Positions 12,900 to 23,100 of a stretch of DNA of 56,563 bases are shown here, one piece after another. The stretch's first letter is position 1. Every line of letters starts with the position of its first letter. The DNA comes from Vitrella brassicaformis. Its lineage: Eukaryota; Sar; Vitrellaceae. The notes under the pieces are model-generated. The model was not told the DNA's origin, did no database searches, and saw only the letters and a list, made by a program, of their open reading frames with translations. The stretch is from contig CDMY01000748.1 in NCBI GenBank assembly GCA_001179505.1, forward strand, positions 194,999 to 251,561, read 5' to 3'. A program made the position numbers and the translations under genes.

Positions 12900-15800
12900 G
12901 GGGCTGCATCCGTGTGTGTGTGTGTGTGTGGTGTGTGTCACCTGTCGTCTTTCAGCCAGCAGCTGGTGATCCAGCTCACACTTGCAAGCGCCAAGATACG
13001 GTGAGTGAGTCCGTCAGCACCGGACACACACACATCCATCCATCCATCCATGTGTGTGGTGTGTGGTCTGTGTGTGTGACGCGGTGGTCATTGCAGGCAG
13101 CTGGACCCCCTGCGCGACAAAGTGGCCGACCTCACCGACAAGCTAAACGACGTAATTGACCACCGCACACACCCACACCGACACCCCGCACAGACACACA
13201 CAGAGGTGGTGCATCTCTCTCTCTCTCTCTCCCTCTCCCTGTGGGTGTCCATGTGCTGTGTGTGTGTGTGTGTATAGTCAAAGGGTCGGTGTGAGGAGCT
13301 GTCCGATAGGCTGCACAGGTGCAGCACGCAGCTGCGGGAAACCATGAGGGACAAATCACAGGTACACACACATGCCATTCATTCAGTCATTCTTTGATTT
13401 GGCTGTCCGATCGGTCTCTCTCTGTCGGTCAGGTCGAGACGGAGCTGTCTGACAAGGAAGCGCTGCTCTCGGACACCAGACAGCGGCTATTCCACGTACA
13501 CACACACACAGACACACACTGTGACCTATATCAACCAACACTCGTGTCGCTGCCTGATTGCCTGCCTGCAGGAGCGCCAGCGATGCGCCCAGCTTACCGC
13601 AGATATCGAGGGTGCCTCTCCCTCCTCCACACACACACACACACACGTGTCTCCTCCCTGATCCCTCCATGTATGTGTGTGTGTGTGTGTGTGATGCAGC
13701 GATGGGTCGGCTGCACGGTTCCCTGCAGGAGCGGCTGCAGACGGCCACGGCATCGCAGCAGCACACCGAGACGCAGCTCGCACAACTCAAGTACATCTTC
13801 GACACCACGGTGAGACACACACACACACACACGTCTCACACACACAGGTCTCACAGACCCACAAGACACAGACAGACGGCCGCACCTGTTGGTTTGGTTT
13901 GTGGCTGGCAGGATGGCCTGCACATCCCTCCCGCCCTGGTGGCCCCGCCATCCCCACCACAACACAGGTACACCCACACACATACACAGAGATCGCCTCC
14001 TCTCTCTCTATTTCTCAACATGTGCCTCCTCCTTGTGTGTGCTGTGTCCCTTCCTGTGTGGTCAGCGGTGCGTTCATGTCCAACCCGTTCCCCTCTCGCG
14101 TGTCGTCGATGGCCTCGTCCACGATGCTGCGCGTCGGCAAAGGGGACGAGCTGGAGCGCACACTCGTGTAAGCCAAAGACAGAGACAGAGACAGAGAGAG
14201 GTGGACCGATGTGTGTGTGTGTGGTGTGTGTGGTGGTGGTTTGCAGGTCTGGTCGTAGCAGCAGCAGTGGTGGCGGTGGTGTGGTGCAGGAGAGAGAGCA
14301 GAGGATGCTGCACTTTGTAAGACAGGGAGGACAATGCACCAGCCCACCCACCCCTATGCATCCCATTGGTTGTGCTTTGGCTGCCTACAGGCATCGGCTC
14401 GCGTGACTCCGCAAGACGATGGTACACACACACGTACAATGGTTGACCACCATCTACCTTGTGTGTGTGGTGTTTTGTGTGTGTGTGTGTGTGTGTGCAG
14501 CTGACGAGAGCAAGGCCAAGCGGCGCTACTTCTCCGCCACGCCCAACGACGTCTGGAACTCCACACCCACTGGTGCACACACATATAACCGAACCGACCC
14601 ACACATCGCTTCATCCACCATGGCTGTGTGTGTGCGTGTGTGTGTGTGTGTGTGTGTGCAGTGGAGGTGTCCTTGGGCAGCGACCCGATGTCCGTCAAGC
14701 AGCTGGCTCTCTACCGCAACCTCCTTCTCGCCAGACAGGGGCTGCTTTACGAAGACAAGAGCATCGAGGTGAGCACACACCACACCCACAGCCACAAAAG
14801 GTGCATGTGTGTGATGTTGTGATGTCTGGTGTGTGGGTGCGATCAATGTTCGCCCCCCCCCACACACACACACGGACACACAGGTATACTTTGCGGTTGA
14901 CGTGAACGCATGTGAGAGGCGGGGGGAGTTCGAGCTGCTCATCGAGAACAGGTGTGGTGTGTGGTGTCAGACGACGGACGGACGGACCTGCACCGATGCA
15001 CCGTGTGTGTGTCCGTCCGTGTGTGTGTGTGTGTCAGGGGCCGTGTGCTGATCCCCCAGATGGACGTCAAAGTCGCCAAACAAGCCAACAGAGGACGTGC
15101 GCGCACACCAGAGGGCAGACAGAGCACGGATCTGCACACACAGCCAGAGGTCTCTATGTCTGTATGCGCGCGTGTGTGTGTGTACGTCAGTGTCGGTGCG
15201 TCTGGCCCCTTTGCCCGGTGGTGCCGAGAGCGGACTGCGGCCACAGCAGAGACAAAGTCAAAGGGGAAGGTGCGCAGACACACACACACACCCACACACA
15301 CACAGACTCACACACACACTGTGTGTGAACGTCTATCGACCAAGGGATGTGTGTGTGGTTGCCTTTGTTAGTTTGGATGTGTCCCAGCCGTTCGATGACA
15401 CCCCCGTGCTGGAGCTGACCTACCTGTGAGCCTTCCACACACATCCAGACACAGACACGGACACACCAACACACGGGCACATGCAGGTCTGCATGTCTGT
15501 GCTGTGTGCTGTGTGGTGTGGTGTGATGTGTGCAGCTCCGCCGACAACTGCCGTCACGTGATCCCACTGAGACTGCCTCTGCCAATGGGTACGTGTGAAC
15601 GTGTGAATACACCGAACGAACCAAATGATTCTGTGTGTGTGTGTGTATATATCAGTTGTGTTCATGGATCCCGTCACGATGGGCCCCTCCGACTTCTTCG
15701 ACAGATGGGACACACACGAATACGAAATGGGCGAACTCGCCGTACGTCTCCTCGCCACACAGCCGCACTCACACACACACTCTTGTGGATGGATGGATGG

Positions 15801-16545
15801 ATGTGCGAGCGATCGTCCGTGTGTCTGTGTGTCTGTGTGTGTGTGCGCCTCAGTTTGTGTTTCCTCTCCGGGCGATCTTCCACGCGGTTGGCGGCTTTTA
15901 CTACCTCACCAAATGTGTCAGCATGGGGGGCGCATTCAGCTGCCTCCCGGTCAGTCAGTCAGTCCTTGCAGCGCATCAAGGCATGAAGGCGCACCACATC
16001 GGCATGTCTCTCTCTCTCTGTGTGTGTGACTTGTCTGGTGTGCAGGCTTTGGACTCCTCTCCGCAGAATGTCGTGGCTGCGGGCAAGTTCGGTGGGACGG
16101 AGTGTCTGGTGCGGGTGGAGCAGGGCAGAGGCCACCACATGCAGAGCAAAGGGCGGGTGGCCATCCGGTCGCCGTCATACGTCATCAACAGAGCACTCAA
16201 GGCAAGCAAGCTGCAGCTGACACACACGCAGAACAAACACCCAACAGACAACGCGTGACTTGTGTGTGTGTGTGTGTGTGTGTGTGTCTGTGTGGTCAGA
16301 ATGTGTTTTTGGACATGTTGGCTGAGGTCGGTGTGGAGGACCCTCTCGACAGACTCATCGAAGTCACCGAGAAGGAGAGACCAAGAAACACCAGAAGGTG
16401 CGCAAATCCAGCCGCTTGCCGATGAGGGCGTCTGCCCATGTGTGTGTGTATGTGCAGCTTTGCGTCGTACGAGTCGAACCATCCCTTGACGACCTCTGTG
16501 CGGGGCGGAGACGCCGGCGCCGGCAGGGAGAAGAGGGCCAAATGA
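8903..16545 (+). CDS. VHS/ENTH-like, coiled-coil, alpha-adaptin appendage protein
   Basis: Forty-two exons by hand, summing to 3417 nt (1138 residues) with every phase closing; extra exons could hide in the gap at 10902-11201. Residues 1-150 are helical with RVLDHLMGARDKL and FIEKWARQYA, like the VHS/ENTH superhelix. Then come a low-complexity middle (poly-P, DRDRR, a KKEKGEKKG block), a DPF motif (11872-11880), poly-Q, coiled-coil exons 12567-13809 and an NPF motif (14082-14090). The C-terminus (exons from 14662) matches the alpha-adaptin ear: a beta-sandwich part with APLPGG and PFDDTPVLELTYL, then a platform part with FFDRWD, NVVAAGKFGGTECLVRVEQG and a final helix. Known ears bind endocytic accessory proteins and VHS/ENTH domains bind membranes or cargo, so a vesicle-coat adaptor is likely. 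The last exons are 15656-15741, 15854-15949, 16046-16201, 16300-16397 and 16458-16545. The intron at 16202 uses a GC donor. Confidence 0.78.
9305..9332 (+). repeat. (TG)n tract next to an intron 3' splice site
   Basis: About 14 TG units directly before the acceptor of the intron ending at 9335. Most introns of this gene have a similar TG run before the acceptor AG, for example near 10011-10028, 11982-12003, 14480-14497, 14638-14658 and 16261-16287. Confidence 0.85.
10902..11201. other. Assembly gap of 300 N
   Basis: Exactly 300 N inside an intron of the appendage-protein gene, flanked on both sides by G runs (ggctgggggg before, ggggggctgggg after). The flanking exons (10812-10880 and 11289-11395) are both phase 0 at the gap, so the frame survives with or without a hidden exon. 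The round length suggests an estimated rather than a measured gap. Confidence 0.95.
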
Positions 16546-17178
16546 GCGCAGCGCATCCAGCTGTGAGGAATGGAGGGGGCGATGAAGCGGAACCATGTCT
16601 CACCAGGGCAGGCTGAGGGGCTGAGTGGCACGTGTCCATGATGCGCTACGAAACATCGGTCTGAGCATTCGCTGCTGGAGAATTCACCAAGTTTATTCCG
16701 TCTTCATCTGTGGGCATCACTGCGTGATTCCTTCCTCCTTGTGCGAACACGTATTGATTGAATGAAATAATAAAGGCCATGGTTCGTCATCACACAACAC
16801 ACGCGAGGGGCTCACCTTCTCTCACTCAGATGCAGACACACATAAATCACTCACCACACAAATCACGTGCACTGCTGACATGAAAGCTTCATCGCACGGC
16901 CCGTCCGTCGATCGGTCGCCGAGAGATATCTATGACAGCGGCTCCACACCACACCACGACTCACACACGCAATGACATCCACGAATTCATAGCTAGATAC
17001 AGGAGAAGACACTCGATAAGAATCACGCAACGGGCAGCACGTAGAGGCAGCGAAAGGGACGCAAATGGGAAGAGCAGCAGACCAGTGCAGTGACGCTCGT
17101 CACAGTCGAGAATGCCCGCCGACATGCACAGTGACGCTCTCAACCACCACACACAGTGTCCCTCTGCCAGTCACTCAC
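16546..17178. other. Convergent 3' interval
   Basis: Holds the 3' ends of the appendage gene (+) and of the J-domain gene (-). The only recognisable element is the AATAAA at 16769-16774. No exon-like sequence is seen. Confidence 0.5.
16769..16774 (+). terminator. Candidate polyadenylation signal AATAAA
   Basis: Perfect AATAAA about 224 bases after the stop codon of the appendage gene, within GAAATAATAAAGG. This is the canonical eukaryotic hexamer, but alveolates often do not depend on it, so its use is uncertain. Confidence 0.35.
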
Positions 17179-19784
17179 TCACTCCTCGCCCACCCCCTCC
17201 TGCCCGTCCGCAACGGCGAGCACGCTGGCCATCGACGCAAGCACACGTGCAGGGTTGTTCGTCTTGTAGTTCTGCAGCACCTCGTACGCCATGCCGATCT
17301 CCTGGAAGCGCTGAGTGTCTCCGCCCCTGTCCGGGTGGTAGATCTTCGCCAACACGCGATACTTGCGCCGGACCTCGTCGAAGCTGGCGTCAGGGTGGAC
17401 GCAGAAGATCTCGTCAGCGATCTGCTTGGCCCTCTCCATCGCCTTCATCCACTCCTCGCGCAGCTTGGCCATCGCCTGCTCGATCTTGTCGATCTTCTCC
17501 TCTTTGGTCAACGGCACCAAGGCCTCGGCAAGGCTGCTCGTCAGACCATAATGGCAGTCGACAGACCCGCAGGCAATGCTAGCGGCCAAGACCCCGAGGC
17601 CGACCAATGGGGCGAAGGGGCCGCTGACGGGGATGAAGGCAGCACAGCTGATGCCCAGGTTCACCGCAGTGCTCGCAGTGGTGCCAAATGCTTGCCGGCT
17701 GCACTGCCTCCACGTCAGGTCTCCCTTCCAGCAGGTTCTGTACGCCACATCCCACATTATGGACACCACTCCACACCCCACCATGGCGATCACGCCGGTC
17801 GACTGGGAGAGGCCCTTGAAAGCCTCGGCAGCGACTGTCGCCTCCTGGAGGGCGTATTTGGCTGCCTGCTTCTGCAGTAGGCGAGAACCGACGTGGCAGC
17901 CTCCGCCCCATAGCGCCCCAATCCCAGCGCCTTTTGCAGTGTCCGCAGCCACCAGCAGCCCAACCTCCTCCCACTTCCACTCGGGCATCTCGGCCAGCTC
18001 TCCGCGTCTGTATGCCTCCTGCCCCTGCTTGTGCTGCAGGTACCGGCTGCCGAGGGACATGGCACCACTCACAGCCCCCCCGACCACAGCGGCCGTGCGT
18101 GCCGCTCGCATAGCCCCTCCTGTGACGCTCTGGTTCGCCTGCAGCTTCAGCTCTTGCCTCCGCTGCATTGCCTGCCACTGCTCCTCGGACAATTTGAGCA
18201 GGCCGTTGATCTCGTCTCGTGTGGGGTTCCCGCTTGAGACCTCTCCATGCTCGAGCTTGTCGCTGCTGTTTGCTGTAGCCTCAGACACTTTCCCCTTGCG
18301 AGTCACATCGGTCTGCACGTTCTTCAGATGGTCTTGAGGGACGACGTAGTCGATATCGCCAGGGGTGGTCTGAAGCAGCTCCTCCTGAAGGCAAACAGAC
18401 ACACAGAGACGAAAGAGGAGTGACATGCGGTACTGTATGTCCGCTATCTATGCATCTCTGCCCACCCGGACTCCTGGCGGCAGGTTTTTCATGTTCGTGA
18501 ATTTCTCCATGTAGCCCTTGAGGGTGTCAGCGTCGGAGTACTTGGCCTTGTGGCCTCGCACATGCCTCTTGGTTGCTGATGAGTTGGCGTACGCCTTGGT
18601 CTGGATGCGCTTGACAACCTGCTGCCCGACGGGAAGGCTCTTATCCACAATGATGATGTCCACGGGCCCGTTCCCCCCCAGACGAATCGCCTGCACGTCT
18701 TGATTGCCCTTCATCTGCGCATTGTAGTTGAAGCTCGACGTCAGGTACTCCTCGTACTCAAAGCCGTGCCTCCCCTTTGTGTGGGCAGCCCATTGAGTGC
18801 GGACGCCCTGAAAACTCTCGCGCATGTCCGCCACCTTTTCGTTGTAGCTGTCGGCTGCCTTGTTGTACTCTGCGATGTACTTGTTCTCGGCCGCGGTCCG
18901 GGTGTTGTTGAAGTCGATCCCGCCCTGCTCGACGCCAGTAGTTGTGCCGTGGGCAGCACCAAACACAGAGCTGGCGGAAGCCGAGGGTGTCGTGGATGGT
19001 GGAGGGCTCTCGTGCTCAGGTGGCGCTGACGAAGCGATGGGCAGCTGGCCAGGCTCCTCATTGTTGCTATCTGACCGACCAGCAGACAACACACACTCAC
19101 ACACGTGTGAGACTGACGAACACTGGACATCCATCCTCTCTGTTCACTTACACTACACTCACCCGCAGTGCCCTGGAGCGCCTTCTTCTCTTGCTGCTTC
19201 CGCTGGAGATTGACGTTGAGGTTGTTAGCCGTCGTGCGGGTGCCCCTGATCGCCTCTGTCAGGGCACCGTCGAGGTTGACACTACTGACGGTGTGCAGTC
19301 GGAAGGAGTCGCTGTAGACGAGTGCCTTGAGGTGAAGGCGCTCGTAGGGGCCGTGGCCGACGGTGTACGTGCACTCCCACGTCCTTGTGGAATCGCCACT
19401 CACCGCCTTCCACAATATCTTGAGTCTCACAATCTCGCCACGCTCCACAGATGCCACGAAGCACGGCACACTCTCGACTTCCTTCTCTTTCCTCCTCCGC
19501 TCGATAAGGAACGTGGCAGCAACAACTAGGGCGACTGGAATGGAGAGTCTCATCTCAGATCTCTTTCCAGCCGTCGTCAGGTCGTATCTCCTCTCAATCA
19601 GAGCCATTCTGAGAGGGTCCTTTCTCCGGCACTTGCTCAGTCGATGAGTGGTGCTGCAAGAGCATCGCTCAATCTCCAGCTGCTCGTAAGAGGCTCCGCT
19701 GAAGGGCAGAGGGTTGCGGGGGTCGTGGCCCTTCTCCGCTGGGATGGAGTAGTTGTCACACGATATCTGGAGCTCGACTGACAT
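17179..19784 (-). CDS. Nuclease-like, membrane-region, J-domain fusion protein
   Basis: Three exons: 19784-19163, 19070-18466 and 18384-17179; 2433 nt, 810 residues, phases 1 and 0. Residues 1-207 hold one hydrophobic segment (core SIPVALVVAATFLI). Residues 208-290 are P/S-rich then helical. Residues 310-368 look like a PD-(D/E)XK core: E314/E315 in GFEYEEYL, D345 in GPVDIIIVD, and Q364-x-K366 in RIQTKAY. Residues 450-690 are a long Gly/Ala-rich hydrophobic region with several possible membrane helices. The C-terminus (about 742-785) is a J-domain with HPD at 760-762 and a GGD turn, the Hsp70-recruiting motif. The nuclease-like plus Gly-rich layout recalls a bacterial family of unknown role. 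A membrane-bound Hsp70 recruiter carrying a nuclease-like domain is inference. The J-domain call is solid; the nuclease call is moderate. Confidence 0.72.
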
Positions 19785-20170
19785 CGTCGCCGAAAGATTG
19801 TGATAGATCTCGCCCTCTCATCCCACAGGACACCAAATCTGATGCACACGACTGACCTGTCAACCATTACGCGACACACGTGACGACAGAACAAACAGAG
19901 ATGAACGTGTTGATCTCGGACAGAGTCTGGGTGGCCGTGCTGTCATCTGACCTACCTGTTGTTTGTCGTTTCTTGACTCCGGGGGAGAGGGGGGGAGAAG
20001 GAAAGGCACGGCGGCGAGCCACAGAACGATCGCACGCCTTTCCCTTCAGAAAGCGAGGTTCCGCATCGTATGAGACCAGCCATAAGAGCTCCCACCTGTG
20101 GTCTGAAAGCATTCGATTCATCAACAACAGAGATCAAGCGACAAATCGGGCGTGTGTCGTGACTGTCGCT
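19785..20170. promoter_or_regulatory. Divergent intergenic region (likely bidirectional promoter)
   Basis: 386 bp between the ATG of the J-domain gene (minus, 19784) and the ATG of the FKBP-array gene (plus, 20171). An open frame crosses it on the plus strand, but that frame upstream of 20171 shows no protein-like composition and the signal peptide begins at 20171. No TATA element is evident. Confidence 0.55.
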
Positions 20171-23100
20171 ATGGTCGTGTGGCTGTTTGCCGTCCTCCTG
20201 GTGCCCTGGGCGGCTGTCGATGGGTTTGTGCGGCCACCACTCACACCGCTGCAGCCGCAGATGCAGCCCACATCACGGCTGGATGGCTTCCACCGCATCA
20301 GCCGACTCAGAGGACGTCAGCCAACACCGACACACATACAGATCTCACGCTGCAGTGAACGTCACTCTGACTGTGTGTGTGTGTGTGTGTCTGTGTGTGT
20401 GTCTGTGTCTGTGTCTGTGTCTGTGTCTGTGTCTGTGTATCTGTGTAGGGCGGTGTGTTGCCGCCATGAGTGGAGAACCGGTTGGGCTGTTGGATGGTCA
20501 GTTCGTCCATGGGGATGGCAAAGGCGGTTATGAGTTGGTGGTCAATGGTCAGCGGTTGGCCATCAAGCCGTCGTTCCACTCGCACATCAAGTTCTGCATC
20601 GAACCCGACAAGTGAGCGACCTGAAGACCCAGACACAGACAGGTGTGCTTCCACCCTCGACTTGGTGCTGGTGGTCAGGTCATCTGTCGGCACCGATAAA
20701 GGCCAAGAGAATAAGGAAGGCGATCAGCTACCAGCACCCGCACCAACCCCAGCAGCGAGACCAGCGGCAGATGAAGGGACGGCGGACAGCAAAGACAACG
20801 ACACGACTGACGATGGCTTCGTCCAGCACCTTTCTGGCGCACTTCACAAGGTGGTGCGGCAGGGCAGTGGCAGAGTGCCGACGGCCAACGACACCGTCAA
20901 GTTCGACGAGATTGGGTGGTTTGATGACTTTCACGGCCAGGAGAAAGCCTTCGATGACCGTGGGTTCGAGTGGCGTGTGTCTGATCTGGCTGACTGGTGG
21001 CGTGAGGCGATACTGTCGATGCGCGAGGGGGAGGTGAGGCAGATCATACGGCCAGCCAGATATTCTGTCCGCTACCTTCAGCTGCGGTTGATCGGCATTA
21101 TAAACGACGCGTGAGTAACACTGTCACACAGGCACATTTGCTTTCATCCCGACTTGGTGCTGGTGGTCAGGTCGGCTGTCGGCACCGATAAAGGCCAAGA
21201 GAATAAGGAAGGCGATCAGCCACCACCACCCTCACCGACCCCAGCAGCGGGACCAGCAGCAGATGAAGGGGCGGCGGACAGCAGCGACAACACGGCCGAC
21301 GATGGCTCCGTCCAGCGCCCGTCTGGTGCACCTCACAAGGTGGTTCAGCAGGACAGCGGCAGAGTGCCCACAGCCGACCAGGCCGTCAGTGTGGGTGTGA
21401 CCAATGGCAATGACGCCACACTGCGGCGTCAGGAGGTCTCATCGCCAACCACAGCAAGTGGCCAGGGCGGCGGCGATGTGTTTGCTCAGTCGTCGTTGGG
21501 TGTGTTTTATCAAGTGGTGCGGCAGGGCAGTGGACCCAAACCGACACGTAAGCAACGAGTCAAGATCGACTACATCGAGTGGACTGATGACTTCGACGGA
21601 CAAGACAAGAGATGGGACAGGCGTGGGTGGGAGTACCCTGTGTATGCTGAGCGTAATGAGTGCATCCATGAGGCCCTCACTGACATGCGTGTGGGTGAGG
21701 TGCGGCGTATTGTGGTGCCGGCCGGGCTCAGCATCACTGGGAAGGAAGGCTTCGTCGAGATGCGGCTATTGGACATCTGGTGAGTCGAGCTCATCCACAC
21801 ACGTGTGACGATTGGTGTGCGCCACGTCATTCACTTCGTGTGTGAGTGGTGCTCCTCCTCTCCCCTTCAATGTTCCCTTTGCCAGGACTCCTGTGGGCTT
21901 CAGACAGATGCCGTCTGGCGTCTACTTTCAGGTGGTGCAGCCGGGCAGTGGGCCAAAACCGACAGGTGACCAACGCGTCAAGTATGACTTCATCCAATGG
22001 GCTGACGACTTCGATGGAGATCCAGTACACGAGAAGCGTGGGGAGGTGGATTGCCCGTCCGACTGTGATGAGTGGGAGGAGGAGATGTGGACTGACATGC
22101 GTGTGGGTGAGGTGCGGCGTATTGTGACGCCGGCCGGGCTGATCAACAAATGGACGGAGGATTTCATCGAGTTGCGGCTTTTGGACATCCTGTGAGTCGG
22201 GGTACATTCACACATGTGTGAGGATTGGTGTGCGTCATGGCATTCACTTCGTGTGTGTGTGGGTGTTGCTCTTCCAGTCCTCTTCGGTATTTCTTTGCCA
22301 GGACTCCTATTGGCCCCGAGCGGCCACCATCACCACCAGCAGCAGCAGCTACGACGGCGTCTAATAACGACAGCAGCCATGAAGGATTCACTCTGTATCC
22401 CTCTGGAACCTATCATCAAGTGGTCAAAGAGGGCAGTGGGCCCAAACCGACGCATGACCAGTGGGTCAAGTACGACGTCATCGGGTGGCACGACGACTTC
22501 GACTTGCAAGAGAAGGAATTTGAGGAAGGTCGGTGGGAGTTGCGTGTGTCTGAGTGCACTGAGTGGGTCCAGGAGGTCGTCACTGACATGCGTGTGGGCG
22601 AGGTGCGTCGGGTCGTCGTGCCGGCCAGACTGAGTGTCACTGGCAAGGAGAGATATATCGAGTACAGGCTGGTGGACATCATGTGAGTCGGTACACATTC
22701 ACACACGTGTGCGGACGTTGATGTGACTCGCGGCATTCACTTCGACTGTGCGTGGTGCTCTTTGCTTTTTTGCCAGGAATTCTGTCGGCCCCGACTGGCG
22801 ACCACCACCACCAGCAGCAGCTCCGACGGCACCTAAGAATGACAGTAGCCATGAAGGGGCGGCGGACAGCAAGGGCGACGACACGACTGACGATGGCTTC
22901 GTCCAGCGCCCGTCTGGCGCACTTCATAAGGTGGTGCGACAGGGTAGTGGCAGAGTGCCCACACTCCACGAGCGCGTCAGGTATGACGAGATTGGGTGGC
23001 GTGATGGATTCGACGGCCAGGAGAAAGCCTTCGATGACCGTGGGTTGGAGTGGCGTGTGTCTGGTGGGCCGATGAGTGAGTGAGGCGATACTCTCGATGC

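Noticed and set aside
17065-18337. Long plus-strand frames opposite the J-domain gene
   Set aside because: They are antisense shadows of a well-supported minus-strand exon with GC-rich third positions; no domain or splice signals fit.
19880-20170. Upstream extension of the FKBP-array signal-peptide frame
   Set aside because: The extension has no ATG-anchored protein-like composition; the ATG at 20171 directly opens a good signal peptide.
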